Shown: piece after piece, positions 34,283-46,870 of the stretch
How the letters are laid out: the number at the start of each line of letters is the position of its first letter
Numbering within the stretch: the stretch's first letter is position 1
Assembly (NCBI RefSeq): GCF_004379255.2
Contig: NC_056034.1
Span: forward strand, 4,218,501-4,282,500
Length of the DNA stretch: 64,000 nucleotides
Source of the DNA: Salvia splendens
Lineage: Eukaryota; Streptophyta; Magnoliopsida; Lamiales; Lamiaceae
Reading direction: 5' to 3'
Made by a program: the position numbers and the translations under genes
The notes under the pieces: generated by a model
What the model was told of the DNA's origin: nothing
What the model saw: only the letters and a program-made list of their open reading frames with translations
Databases searched by the model: none

Positions 34283-35598
34283 ATTTCCTAACAAAATTTC
34301 TACCTTGTTTTTTTCTCCGAATCTTCTCTGTTGCGTTTCAAATAAATATATAGATGTGAAATTTGATAATTTCGCGTGGAGTATTTCACATTTATTTTTA
34401 CATCAATATTATAAGAATATGCATTTCAATTATGAAGTACTGTCGATATTAGTATATAGAAAACCGAAGGCTAGCTTGTTTCCTAAATTTATATTTATAA
34501 CTTGAATGTATTTATAAAGTGTTCAAATTTATAGTTCAATTAAAAAGCTCAAGTGATCAAAAGAGGGAAATTTCATGTAATCTTCAACTTCTATAAAATA
34601 AGAAAATTATAGCCCAATCAAATTAATACGAATAAATTTAGCAAAATTCAAACCTGGCGTTGCTCCAATTCGTGGATGGTTCACCACTAATCGCCTTAGA
34701 ATAACATAGGCTTCGACAAGGGGTTGAATTTTTCTAATTTCAAATAGCACTGCGGAAGAAAGCAAATGGCCACATTCTGATTTTACCCTTTCCCGCCCTC
34801 TGATTTTCTCTCTCTATGTGTGTGAGTTGTTCTTCACTCTTTCATTTGATCTTGACAAGTGTGGTAGTTGTTCTTTGTCTCTGTGATGTGGTAAGCGATT
34901 GGCTAGGGTTAAGGGTTTTGTGGAGAAATACTCTTCTCAGGAAAACTTGCGACAATCTGCAAAAGCCAGAGCTAGCTAAGATCGATACGTGGTTGTGCTA
35001 GATCTAGGGATTTTGAATATACTCTCACAGTTCAATAGTAGTTGAGTCATTTTGGTAGCAGTGGAGTCATTTTTTTTTAGTAAAAGTCAATACATTTCTT
35101 ATCAACTAATTTACTTTTTCTTACTTTATTCTCTCTTCATCTCTCTACCTTTTTCTTTTCCTACTTTATTCCTCCTTTATTTAATTTACTTAATATAATT
35201 TTTCTTAATCTTCGTGCCGAAAAAAATGCCTCAACTACTATGGGATGGAGGGAGTACATGTTCATTCTTAGTGATTACTCTTTTTTTTATAAAAATATGT
35301 TAGTTACAGGTTACAACCTTACTTCCTTTTTATAGTTCTTGACTTTACACATATGAAATTGTCATTAGTTAAATAAAATATTTATTTATTTCATTTAATT
35401 TGATCAAATTAAATAAAGTACGTGTATATTTATGTGAATAAAATAATTTGAATTTTCTTTTAATTCTCACAAGCTTTTAACGTGCTTTGAGACTCACTAA
35501 ATGAGTAATTTCCTTTCATAAGTTATAGTACTTAATTTAAAATATAAATGAAGCCTGAATAAAGTCAGAGACTACAAATGATTCAAAGTGTGTTAAAT
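34283..35598. other. Intergenic DNA, no gene seen
   Basis: The first part is probably the RALF 3' UTR. A short open frame at 34816-35001 has no recognisable domain. A Stowaway copy is listed separately. The rest is AT-rich. Confidence 0.4.
35022..35254. mobile_element. Stowaway-like MITE
   Basis: CTCTCACAGTTCAATAGTAG at the left and the right end CTACTATGGGATGGAGGGAG share an inverted CTACTA/TAGTAG TTGAG core, with TA on both sides. The left terminus is diverged. Confidence 0.65.
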
Positions 35599-36369
35599 GC
35601 TCCAGTTAGGCTTGCACACGGTTCATGAACCGCCGGTTCCGGTTCACGTTTCCCATGAACCGGAACCGGCCCGCCAAGGGTCCCGGCGTTTCTGGTTCTG
35701 GTTCAAAAAACCGCATGTTTTCGGCCTGAACCGCCGGTTCCGGTTCCGCGGTTCGTCCAATTTTTTTATTTGTTTATGTATGAAATGTGCGTAAATAAAA
35801 TTCAAAAAATCACGATGAAAGTTGCAATTTTATTGAGATTACACGTTACAACAATTACAAATCACAAAAATCTTGAGGTCTTGAATTCTTAAACAAAAAT
35901 TTAAATACAAATGAGACTACTAGTCAACATCGAAGCTAATTACATAAAAGACTTAGAAGTTCTTATAAAAAAACTTATAAGTATATATACTCTTAATCGG
36001 CGAAGGAGATCTTTCTACATAACTAAATTGAGGACACCTTTAGCAATTCAACTTTAAATGTTGAGTTTAGTCTAACAATCAACAATTATAGTAGATTGTC
36101 AAACGTTTCCCGGATTTAGCCTTATAGAGAAATCTACTTCATCGATATACAAATACAATTATTTAATTGTATTTGCATATTTTTAAAGTAGGAACCAATG
36201 GAAAAAAAAAGAAATAAAGGAAAAAGGACTTGAGCTCAACTTAAATTTAAAATTTAAGTTGAGGTGCCTACGTATCCCCAATGCTCATTTGCATTAGGGA
36301 ATCAAAGCTCACGTAGTTATCTTACCTTACTTACCTATTTGGCTTGGCCGGCGGCGGTTGACGGTTGGC

Positions 36370-38616
36370 CTACGATTCATCCCCGGTGAATTCATCTTGT
36401 GATCCCTCCTGACGATCATCCCAATCATTTTCTTGTTCTCTAACGTCAACTTTGGCCAAATCATCAAGTAACATCACGACTTTCATATTTTTCGCGGAGA
36501 GCTTACTTCTTGATTCATCCAACACACGCGAGCCAACACTAAAAGCGGACTCGACGGCGACAGTGGAAGCCGGAACAGAAAAAATCTCCTTGACCATTGA
36601 CGCAAGTATGGGAAAATCTTTCTCGTGGGTTCCCCACCAATCGAGGACGTCGATTTGGGCGGGAGGAGTAGGACCTTCATCACCAAAGGAAAAGAGTGAA
36701 TCGAAATATAAATCTAATTCACTTACCATACATGAGGACCTTCCGCCGGTGCTGTAGCTGTATAGGTCGGCTAATTGGGATTGCGCGTCGGGGTCATCAT
36801 AATCGGCTTGAAATGCGAAGCCGTAGTTATGTTATACTTGGTGAGTATTGTTATACTTGGTTTCATATTCGGTGTAGAGAGCACGCAAATTAAACTCGAA
36901 GGTTTGTTGGATAATTGACCGGTCCGGGAGGTTTATTTGAAATGTTTCGGAGAGGTCTACTCCAAATTCGTCACTGATATCCGATTGGATTCCTTGAAGT
37001 GGACCAAGATCAATAGAACTCAAATTGTTATAATAAAAATCTAAAATCTTGGAGGTACCAGCTAATTTTCAATTTGGATCCAAGACCTTTGCAATAAAAA
37101 ACACTGTTGGAATCACACTGAAATACTTAAGCCATTTTTCAATCATATAATATAAAACACACATCAATTCAAGTGAAGAGGAAGCATTTTTCATTGCAGT
37201 TTTAAAACCAAGTGATATATATATATATGCAATGCTCTAAAACACGAACAACAGTGCAATAATAAACACCCGATAATTCAACAGTAGCATTTTGAAATAT
37301 TAAAACAATTTAAATAAAGCCACACTATGTTCCCAACAACTATGCGAAAGATTCGAGACATGTTCTATAAAAATCACATAAAGAATCTTTATGCATCAAA
37401 GTAGAATTCAGACAATCATATGTCGAATTCCATCTATGAGACACATCCATAGTAAAATTCATATATCTTACATTCTTTTGATGACAATATTTCTTCCAAG
37501 ATTTGCCAATAGCTGGCTTTTGATGGATTAATCTAATTGAATTTTTAATAGGACTAACATGCTTTTGCCATAATTCAAGCGCATCTTGTACACATAAATT
37601 TAAAATATGACATATGCATCTTTGATGAAAATACTTACCTCCAATAACCGGAGCACAAGCCGCAATCAAATCACTAATACTTGCGGTGTTGGCAATTGTA
37701 TTATCAAAACCAATAGAAAATATCTTATTGCATAATTGAAACTCATTCAAAACTTGAATAATTAAAGAAGCAATTTCAGGTGTAGTGTGTGGTGTCTCAA
37801 ATTCTCTAAAACCAATTAAACGTTTGTTCAAAGTCCAACTATTGTCCACAAAATGAACCGTCATGCCCATATATGAATGCCGGTTAAAACAATCAGTCCA
37901 TACATCTGAGCAAATGTTCACTTTGTGGCCCAAGTTAACTAAATAACGTGATAATTCAACATTTTTCTCTAAACATTGTCTAACGATAGATCGTTGAACG
38001 GTCATTCGACCTATTCTTTTTATAGCTACGTTTAAACCACTTTGCATAGTAACCTCAAATTTTTTGTCATCATAAACATTAAAAGGAGAATGCTTCATTG
38101 CAGCTCATCTAGTCATAACGCCATAAATTTTTTTTATCATATTTAAAAAGAGGCGTACCTGACGAACCTGAGCCACCGGATTGGAAGTTTAGTTGGGTTT
38201 GGGTAGAGGTAGTGCCACATTCTACCGGATGCTTTGTCACCAAATGACGACGAAGGGTGCCATATCCCCCCACCACTCGCAAATTTGTAGACTTTATCAC
38301 AATAGTTACAATACGCATGAAACGCCGATGTCTCTTCTTGAGAGTGCGGATCATGAGGACTTGGAATCACCACCGAGTCCTTCTTGTAGTGTTTAACAAA
38401 AATATCAGATTTCAAAGCTTTTGTAGTGTTAGTGAGTGGAGGGGGAAGAAGCATCTCCTCATTTCCGCCGGTGCTAGATGGAATACGAGAATGAGATCTA
38501 TCATCATTGTTGTCCGAGTCCGACGATATAGACACGTCGTACTCGTCATTTTGTTGGGAACCACCGCCCCCGCCCTCGCCCCCACATTGATGCATTTCAG
38601 CGAGTAGCATGGCCAT
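36370..38616 (-). pseudogene. hAT transposase (BED zinc finger, RICESLEEPER-like), broken
   Basis: The N-terminal piece (38616-38109) has a Gly-rich and acidic start, then a BED zinc finger. CNYC is in one frame and RRHLVTKH in the next, separated by a frameshift near 38270. The middle piece (38098-37340) carries the catalytic core, with CSDVWTD containing the first Asp, IGFDNTIANTASI, and RCICHILNLCV. A gap of decayed sequence follows (FEFNLRALYTEYE near 36900). The C-terminal hAT dimerisation domain is at 36729-36370, with WWGTHEKDFPILASMVKEIF and ESAFSVGSRVLD. Stops and shifts separate the pieces, so no complete transposase can be made. Confidence 0.85.
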
Positions 38617-38966
38617 CCTATGATATTCTTCTATCTATAAATATAATATAAGTTGAAGTTTAATTAGGAACACAAAAAAAAAAAACTCAATCTTATGAAA
38701 TTATGAATTGTAAAAATAATTTAATTTTTTAGAACTTACTTGCAGGCGTTCAGCCGCCACTCGGGAAACCTCTTCCATAACTTCTAGACGACTAGGTCGC
38801 CTTGATTTTGAGGGACAACTACTTTAATCTTGGGCAATTCCTTTGTCCCGATCACCACGTCCCGGTCTACCACGAGAAGAAGACATAGTGATAAATAAAA
38901 GTAGTATGGATGGAATATGGAGTATGGAATAAATGGTAAATTAAGAACACACCAACAAATATATTA

Positions 38967-39201
38967 CTCCCTCTGTCCTACTACAAGTGAGGCGTTTCTT
39001 TTTGGCCGTTGTTTTGTGAAGATGATAATAAATAGTTAAAGTGGAGAGAAAGTAAAGTAAGAGAGAGAATAATATAGAAGAGGGTCGTACATACATTATT
39101 ATATTATTTACTTTACTTTATCTCTACTCTAACTATTTATTATTATTTTTGCAAAACAACGTCCGATTTAGAGCGCCTCACTTGTAGCGGGACGGAGGGA
39201 G
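38967..39201. mobile_element. Stowaway-like MITE nested in the hAT element
   Basis: CTCCCTCTGTCCTACTAC and the complement ending GCGGGACGGAGGGAG are flanked by TA (38965-38966 and 39202-39203). It lies just upstream of the broken transposase start. Confidence 0.8.
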
Positions 39202-39773
39202 TAGTAAGTAGTAACTAGTAAACAACTTGAGCAATTAGAGAGAATGAGGATAGAATAGAGAAGGGGAGATTGAGAATGAAATCCTTGTTAACACAAGAAT
39301 GAAGTGAGTAAAAATGAGTGGGGAAGTGGGATATTTATAGGTGTAAAATTGGAAGAAATAAAAAAAATTGAAATTTCAAATTCGCCCGAAAACCGGCGAT
39401 TCGCCCGAAAACCAGCGGTTCAGTCCACGATTTCTGAGGGAAACCGCCGCTTTCTGGCCGAAAACCGGCGGTTTGTGACCGGTTTTCAGGCCTATACACT
39501 GCACCCTATGCCCTGCCACCTGAAAAAGCACCGGAACCGTCGGAAACCGCCGATTTTTCTGCAACCCTCGCCCGCAACCCTACGCCCCTAGCCGAAATCC
39601 GCCGTTGGACCCATTGAACCGCCGGTTTGAACTGGCGAACCGCCGGTTCACGGTTCAAGATTTCCCCGAATCTGAACCGGCCCGCCTAAACCGTCGGTGC
39701 CAGATCAGGTTCCGGTTCATGAACCGGCGGTTAACCGTCGGACTGATTCGGTTTGTGCATGCTTAGCTCTAGT

Positions 39774-40335
39774 CAATGAGCCACTCAACCTAATCGAGTG
39801 GTGTGTGACAACATCAAAGGCATATATTACTTCTGCTATATTAGTCTCAAAAGAAAATCGAATTGATGAGAATATGATTGTGGGCTGTATTCTCTGGCCC
39901 AATCTAATTTAAAATAGGTTATCGGAACATTCAAGCCTCTTAACTTTCCAACTCCAAATTTTTTATTTTTTATTTTTTTTAACTCCAAATTAAGTGGGGT
40001 ATTGTAACATAATAAGTAGATGACAAAATATATCGCCATTCATAATTTGAAAATATGAGGCATGGCTTGTGGGTCCCCAAAATAATGAGGAAAAAGCCCA
40101 TACCTTTAATCAGACACAGCCTTGATACGTGTGCCATCTCCCCATTAAAAAAATGTAGAAACAAATATCAAAATCTATATTCCATTTCACCTTTTTACAT
40201 TTAACCACACAATCGAAAGAGAAAACCCTCCTTATAAATTGCGAAAACATCGTCAACCTCTTCACTCCACTCCCCCATCTCGCTAATCGCTCTTTTGAAT
40301 CTCACTTTTTTTAAAAAATTTATTTTCTCAATTCG
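39774..40335 (+). promoter_or_regulatory. Upstream region of the REF/SRPP-like gene, with TATA box
   Basis: TATAAATT at about 40233-40240 lies roughly 100 bp before the start codon, a normal TATA-to-ATG distance with a short leader. The rest of the interval is AT-rich with no other recognised element. Confidence 0.5.
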
Positions 40336-42174
40336 ATGGCGGAACCGGAAGCCACTCCGCTGCCCTCCGATCAACTTGTAATTTATCGATCTCCTAGATG
40401 TTATAACGCTTGATTAATTATTTGATTATCTCTTTCAATTTGGAGAAATGTGTTAATGGATCGATGATTTGGTAATTGAAGGTTTTGGAAAATGAGGAGA
40501 AGAAGCTGAAATATCTGGATTTCGTGCAAGTGGCGGCGGCGTACATCGTCGTATGCTTCTCGACGCTCTACGAATATGCCAAGGAGAATTCCGGTCCGTT
40601 GCGGCCCGGGGTTCAGACCGTTGAAGGAACCGTCAGAACCGTCATCGGACCGGTCTACGAGAAATTCCATAATGTTCCCTCCGACCTCCTCAACTTCATC
40701 GATCGCAAGGTTTCCTACCAATTCAATCTCTATTTCATCTTGTTTTTAACGTCACATTTTGGAACAAACTTCACTTTAAAATTTTGAGATAATTAATCTT
40801 TGTGTGTTTAGTAGAATCAATTGTACTAAATTGAATCCAGTGTTTGTGAAAATAGAACTGAATCCGCCTAATTTTTTTACTTTATAACAAGGTGCTGAAG
40901 GTCGTCTTGTTTTTAACGTAGAGCTTTGGACAAAAGAATATCTAAAATGTTAAAATAATTATGTTCGCGAAAATTTTACTTATAAATCTGTGTTTTTGTG
41001 TGGTATAAGTGTTACTATGTTTTTATTTTTGTTGAAATAGAGTGTGTGAGAAAATTCTGGATCTGCATGCGTTTATTTATTCTGTTTTACAATATTTCAA
41101 ATTAAGTCCTTGCACGCACAAAAAAGGTTCATTATTGTACCAATTTAATTTGGTGAAGCTCATCTTGTTTTTATCGCAATGTTTTTTACCTTCTGCCATA
41201 TTCAAATGTACCTATGTAAAGAGATTGCGAGCATATTAAAATAAATGGTAAGTAGTCATTTAAATCACTAAGTTTGATTAAAATCTGGTCTATCCCACAA
41301 AGTTTGAAATCCACTAATTAAATCACCAAGTTTCAATTTTTCTAGTTTATCCCATGGGTTGAATTTTAAGTGGAATTTTTGCATCTCTTCATTGAAATCT
41401 CAATTCAACTTTAAGATCAAGTTCCTTGTGATTACACCTTGGATTATACACATATTTTTCGTGATTTAAATCTCAATATATCTTGAAATCTCAATCCACG
41501 TCAACAAAGATTCCACATAAAATTCGACCCATGAGATAAACTAGAAAAATAAAAACTTTGTGATTTAATTAACGGATTTCAAACTTGTGGGATAGACCAG
41601 ATTTTGACCAAATTTGGTAATTTAAATGAATATTTTGAAAGGATGGAAGGAGCAATATTTTAGCATTATCATTTCAGTTCATTTATTTGATCTGTCACGT
41701 GACGTGCAGGTGGATGAGTCCCTGGTTGAGTTGGACCATCACGTGCCGGCTCTACTTAAGCAGCTCACTAGCCGAGCTTGGGCCGCGGTCCAGGGGCTGG
41801 CGTCAGAGGTACAGCGAGACGGCTTAGCCGATACGGCTTCGAACATGGCTAAGAACGCATGCGCGGAGTATGGGCCCACGGCCAAGGCGGTCTATGCTGA
41901 CTACGAGCCCGTGGCTGAACAGTACGCTGTGGCTGTTTGGCGTGCACTGAACGATCTCCCGCTGTTCGCTCAAGTGGCGCACATCATGGTCCCGACGGCT
42001 GCACATTGGGCCGAGAAGTATAATCAGGGAGTGTCGGATGCGGAGGAGAAGGGCTACGCGCTGTCGCGCTACTTTCCGATGATCCCCGTCGAGAGGATCG
42101 CCAAAATGTTCGGGGCCGAGACCGAGACCGAGCCGGATGTTTCCAACAACGTTGGATACGTCACCGTTTCTTAG
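40336..42174 (+). CDS. REF/SRPP-like lipid droplet-associated protein
   Basis: Three exons, 40336-40377, 40482-40709 and 41710-42174, all joined in phase 0, give 244 residues, the typical length of this family. The short first exon (MAEPEATPLPSDQL) is followed by the conserved core LKYLDFVQVAAAYIVVCFSTLYEYAKE. Then come GPLRPGVQTVEGTVRTVIGP, VYEKFHNVP and LLNFIDRKVDESL, all characteristic of rubber elongation factor/small rubber particle proteins. Homologues coat lipid droplets or rubber particles and respond to stress. Here, with no laticifer information, a lipid-droplet and stress role is the safe inference. The C-terminus ends with a less conserved acidic tail. A foldback MITE sits in the 1-kb second intron. 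Confidence 0.92.
41250..41632. mobile_element. Foldback MITE in the second intron of the REF/SRPP-like gene
   Basis: The left arm (TCATTTAAATCACTAAG, then AATCTGGTCTATCCCACAA) is repeated inverted at the right end (TTGTGGGATAGACCAGATTT), with arms of about 170 bases. No clear target duplication was found, so the ends are approximate. Confidence 0.7.
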
Positions 42175-43612
42175 TAATCTTCGTGTCTTGTTTGGATGGA
42201 TTGTAGTAATTTTTGTGTTTCGATTGCATGATCATCCAATGCTTCCATGTGTTGTTTTGAGATTTGGATTGAATTTAAATATCTCTAATTGAGTTTATCT
42301 TGTTGCCTTATTATCTGTGTTACCAGCAATATTACTACTAGTAGTATGTGTTAATTTTTACCTTGTTAGCTTTTACTTTGTCCATTTAACACATACATAG
42401 CCACAAATGCATAGAATTTTTAAACAAGGGACTATACACAATATCGAATTGAAGGCTCTACTCAATAAGACTATCATGAATCCAGATCGAGTTAACACAA
42501 TCTACATCTCAAATGTGATCATGAACAAAGTTGAAGTGCAAGGAAACGTCATAAAAGTTTAGAAAGGCATGAATTGGATCTGCAACTACGGAAAATAAAT
42601 GATAAATAGAACCGTTAATATATATAGTAGCTAAATAGAAAAAAAGTTTAAAACGTAAGAACATGGTTTAGAACTTTACTTCTGTTGGGCATATAATTTT
42701 TTAGCTTTTCTTTGATTGAATTATGTATCAATAATTGTCATGGATTGAATCGGCGGCATACACGTGTATACCAATTACAAGAGGTGAGTAAAATGGTGGC
42801 TACGTTTAAAATGAATGTCAATTTGACCAATCCGCTCAACTTTTTTTGGCTATTAATTACATGCCATTCAAGTTAGTAGTATAATTTTTTTTGGGTTTAA
42901 ATTTTTTAATCATAACTAGATGAATTACCAAACATCATTTTTTAAATCTTGTACACAAAAGAGTGTCTCACTCGTAGTGGGACCGAAGAAGTATAGTTTT
43001 ATTGATAAGTAATGCATATACAAAAGAATGTTATTTTAATTTAAAATCAATATGTAAGTAACAAGAATATTTTTTTTTCTAAATAATTATCATTTTAAAA
43101 ATTTTAAATAATTTTTTATGATGAGCATAAACGTATAAAAATAATGAATATAACTTTTAAGTAATTGAATAAATATATTCTTACATATAATTGAATTTTT
43201 TTACTAACTTTTAAAAGTTTAGAAAATAAATGAAAGTTGAAAATAAATAATGAGATTTAACTCATTTCAGTTTTATGGAGCTCAGGTTAGTTTTGGGTGA
43301 AGCATACTTGCTGGTTGCGTGTTTTTTAGTTTAGACTTTAAGAGTCATTCGCGAAATTGTCGGGCTATTAGAGTCCACTCGTTAGTTTCGGTTAAACTTA
43401 CATTTTCTTAATTGGGCCTTTCTTCTTGAACTTACATTTTCATAAATTGGGCCTTCCTTATTTATCAAAACCAATTTTCTTTTGGTTCCAATATCGGCTA
43501 TCGGCTAAGTCTAAAAATTTAATGGGAAATAAAAAGTTTATTAAATTAGCCTAAAGTTGAAACATTAAATATGGGCTAGGAGTGAAGTTGAGTATGCTAC
43601 GAGGACAATGAT
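42175..43612. other. Intergenic DNA, no gene seen
   Basis: The first 150 bases are the likely 3' UTR of the REF/SRPP-like gene. A lone Stowaway-like end (TAGTGGGACCGAAGAAGTA) is near 42972. The rest is AT-rich. Confidence 0.4.
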
Positions 43613-43862
43613 TGTTGACAAGGTATTAACATGTTTCCAACTGATAAACATAGGTTTTGAGGGAATTGATTTCATTATTGGTTGAAGAGTTACAATGACT
43701 TACACGCCTCATACAGGCCCTCAATATTCTTCACATATGGTAAGCTATTAATTTCTATACCTTCTATATAAGGTATGAAAAAGATATCAATCAATCACTA
43801 ATTCTTCCAATCTTGATTGTGTAGGATCTTCCCTTGATTGTGTCGAATCTTTCCTTCTAACA
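43613..43862 (-). repeat. 3' LTR of a Ty1/copia element
   Basis: Read on the minus strand, it starts TGTTAGAAGG and ends TTGTCAACA. It is preceded at 43863-43870 by a purine tract (GAGGGGGG on the minus strand) that fits the polypurine tract priming plus-strand synthesis. Length is about 250 bp, normal for small copia LTRs. The 5' LTR is absent. Confidence 0.75.
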
Positions 43863-43873
43863 CCCCCCTCAAG

Positions 43874-45004
43874 TTAAGTTACGGGATTACCAATGCTTAA
43901 CTTGTCCAATACTCCGTGAAAAGATTGAGAGTTCACAGCCTTTGTCAAGATATCAGCCAGTTGATCTTCTGATCTGACGTATGGTAGTTCCACGATCTTT
44001 GCATCAATTGTACCTTTTATAAAGTGTCTGTCCACCTCCACATGCTTGGTTCGATCATGTTGAACCGGATTCTCGGAGATACTAATGGCTGCCTTGTTAT
44101 CACACAGTAATCGACATGGTTGGGCCGATTTGAGTTCCAACCCAGTCATGAGTCTCCTAAGCCATAGCACTTCGGTTAATCCACTCTTGATTCCTCAGAA
44201 TTCTTCCTCCGCACTCGACAGAGCTACCACTTTCTGCTTCTTGCTTCTCCATGTCACGAGATTGCCTCCTACAAAGGTGAAATACCCGGCTGTTGACTTT
44301 CGATCATTTGGGTTTCCTACCCAATCTACATCTGTATATCCATGAACCTCTAAGTGGATGTGCTTTTTGAATAACACTCAATGTCCTGGTGTGCCCTTCA
44401 AATACCGTACTATTCTTAGAACGGCCTCCCAATGTTCTTTCTGAGGTGCATGCATGAACTGACTTACCACTCTGATGGCATATGCCAAATCTGGCCTAGC
44501 ATGGGATAGATAAATGAGCTTTCCCACTAGTCTTTGATATTTCCCTCGATCAGCCCGTTTAGCTCATTCTCGGATTTGTAATCCATGATTCTGAACTATT
44601 GGAGTATCTGCTGGCTTACAGTCTATCATTCCCGTTTCTGCAAGGATGTCGAGCACATACTTTCTTTGATTGATAAAGATGCCCTGCTTTGACCTTTTCA
44701 CCTCGATGCCCAAGAAGTATTTCAAGGCACCAAGATCTTTCATCTCGAATTCTTTGAACAAATTCTTCTTCAACTGACTTATCTCCTCTTCATCATCCCC
44801 GGTAATGATCATGTCATCAACATAAATAATAAGACAAGTGATCTTACCATTTCTCTTCTTGAGGAATGATTCTGAACTATTGGAGTATCTGCTGGCTTAC
44901 AGCCTATCATTCCCGTTTCTGCAAGGATGTCGAGCACATACTTTCTTTGATTGATAAAGATGCCCTGCTTCGACCTTTTCACCTCGATGCCCAAGAAGTA
45001 TTTG
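43874..45004 (-). pseudogene. Ty1/copia reverse transcriptase and RNase H remnant
   Basis: Minus-strand frames contain the reverse transcriptase end (KDLGALKYFLGIEVKR, GIFINQRKYVLDIL) and the RNase H domain (GYTDVDWVGNPNDRKST, LCDNKAAISISENP, KHVEVDRHFI). They are split by stops and frameshifts, and the pol gene is missing 5' of 45004. A 137-bp piece of the reverse transcriptase end is duplicated (44587-44723 and 44868-45004), so the copy was rearranged after or during insertion. Confidence 0.88.
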
Positions 45005-45835
45005 AAATCATAGATGATATATATACTTGTTTTGTCCCACAATAAGAATCTCTTTTTGAAATTTTGGTTCATCCCATAGTAAAAGTCTCTTTTCACTTCT
45101 ATTATAAATAGAAATAGGTCTCATGAGTAACTAACTCATTCCACTAACATTTTATTACTATAAAATAAAAATTTTCCGTCCCAAGGTAGTTAGTCGTATT
45201 CCTTTTCGGGTTATCTCATGAGAGTTGAGTCATTTCTTTTTTTGGCAAAAACTTTTCTCTCTTTCTTTCATATTTTATTCATTGTCCTACTTTCTTCTCT
45301 TAACTTTAACATTTTACACATTAATTTCTTAAACTATGTGTCTAAAAGTATTGTCTCAACTACTTTGGGACAACGGGAGATATAAAAGTGAAACACATAT
45401 TCACTAACTTTTTATAATATTTTTTTATATTTCTTAAAATTCATGTCGAGTCAACTATAGACTCTTATGGTATGATGAAGGTATTATTTATGTATATAAA
45501 GATCTACAAATCACAAGTTTTGCTCAAACATTGTGCACAATTTTAAAAAAATAGTATCTAAGAAGATGTCTCACTTTTTTCTAGTCTATTCTATCCCTAT
45601 GAAGATGAAATAATTTTATCTCTATTTTATTTTTATCTACTTAATATACAAAACAATGTTACATAAAAATCACGTGACATTCAAAATTTATAGCATCTTT
45701 ATTGGGACAAATAGGGTATTAATTAATTCTTAGAATAACAAATTATAAAGAAAAGTAAAAATAAATAAAAATCAAGAAAGTGAAATTGAAGTATTGGACA
45801 TGTGAAGGAATGGCTTAAAATGAAAAAGTAGTAAA
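45005..45835. other. Intergenic DNA with Stowaway-like remnants
   Basis: AT-rich. A Stowaway-like pair, TTTCCGTCCCAAGGTAGTTAG and AACTACTTTGGGACAACGG, spans about 45170-45391. Nothing coding was seen. Confidence 0.45.
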
Positions 45836-46714
45836 TCTATCAATATATAAAAGGACAGTTTTTGGGAATTTTTTTAATGCCAGTTTTGCCCTTTTTGGCG
45901 GGAAAGTGATGGCTGATTGTGTATTTACTTACATTTTCTTAATATTTTCGTTTATATTTAGTGCACATAATAGATACAGCAGTCTAGAATACTGATTGGC
46001 TGTGTCTGTGTGACAGTGTGAATACACTGCAATCAAGAAATATTCCATGTTTCCAAAGCTATTTTCTCTTTTTAAATAACTTTGTACCTGAAAATGAATA
46101 TCACTTTGTAAATATCTAATAAAATTACATATGGCTATGTGTCAGTGACTGTGACACATTGTGAATACATCTATGATTATTAAACACACAATAAATCCAT
46201 TTATTCAGCGTGTGCGTGTACAAATGAAAGTTCACCAAGTTAGTATTAGTATAAACATAAATTTTAGTCAATATTTCTCACTGAAAACAAAGATAGAAAA
46301 AGGGAATATTTTGAAATCTTCTAAAATGTTAATCGGATTTAAAATCCCATATTTAACGTTAATCTGATTTGAATTCACTGCAAAGTATTAAGGAATACTT
46401 ATCAGCAAAGTAATTAAATCACAAATGTTTAATGTTTCTTAATCTTAATCTGATTTTTTCAATCTACATCAGACTCAGGAAAGGATTATTGAATTAGGAA
46501 TTGCAAAATGATTAATTCTTGACTTAGAGATTACTAAATGTAATCTAAATATTATGCGAGTCTCATTTAACTATAAGTAATTACAAGATTTGAACTTTAA
46601 CTTTCTACATAAATGCAGACATAGATTATTCAGACCTATTTATATATTTACCTTTTTTTCTATGTTCTTATTTCCTCCTACTCCTTGCTGAATATCGAGA
46701 TGGACATAGCCTCC

Positions 46715-46870
46715 CACACGCCTGGCATTTCCACTTTCTAGGGCTTCTTATCTCTCCTTTTTCTGCACAGAGAGAGGCGGTTGTGAATTAGCTTTCCACT
46801 TTCTAGGCTTCTTCTCTCTTCTTTTTCTGCATAGAGAAAGGTGGCTGTGATTTTTCTAGGGTTTACTTTA
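46715..46870. repeat. Two-copy tandem duplication of about 80 bp inside the Helitron
   Basis: CCACTTTCTAGGGCTTCTT and the following TTTTTCTGCACAGAGAG-type stretch recur once with small changes. No function is apparent. Confidence 0.6.

Larger units (their letters stand above)
35607..39765 (-). mobile_element. hAT transposon, 4.16 kb, with decayed BED-type transposase
   Basis: The element begins TAGGCTTGCACACGG and ends GTTTGTGCATGCTTA, an imperfect inverted pair. It is flanked by an 8-bp repeat with one mismatch, GCTCCAGT (35599-35606) and GCTCTAGT (39766-39773). Both subterminal zones (about 35620-35760 and 39390-39740) are dense in CCGGTT/AACCGG, probable transposase binding arrays. The minus strand carries a transposase gene in broken pieces. 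A Stowaway lies inside at 38967-39201. Confidence 0.85.

Noticed and set aside
34816..35001. Possible small secreted peptide with a hydrophobic N-terminus
   Set aside because: No family resemblance, no cleavage-site context, and a random frame of this length is expected in AT-rich DNA.
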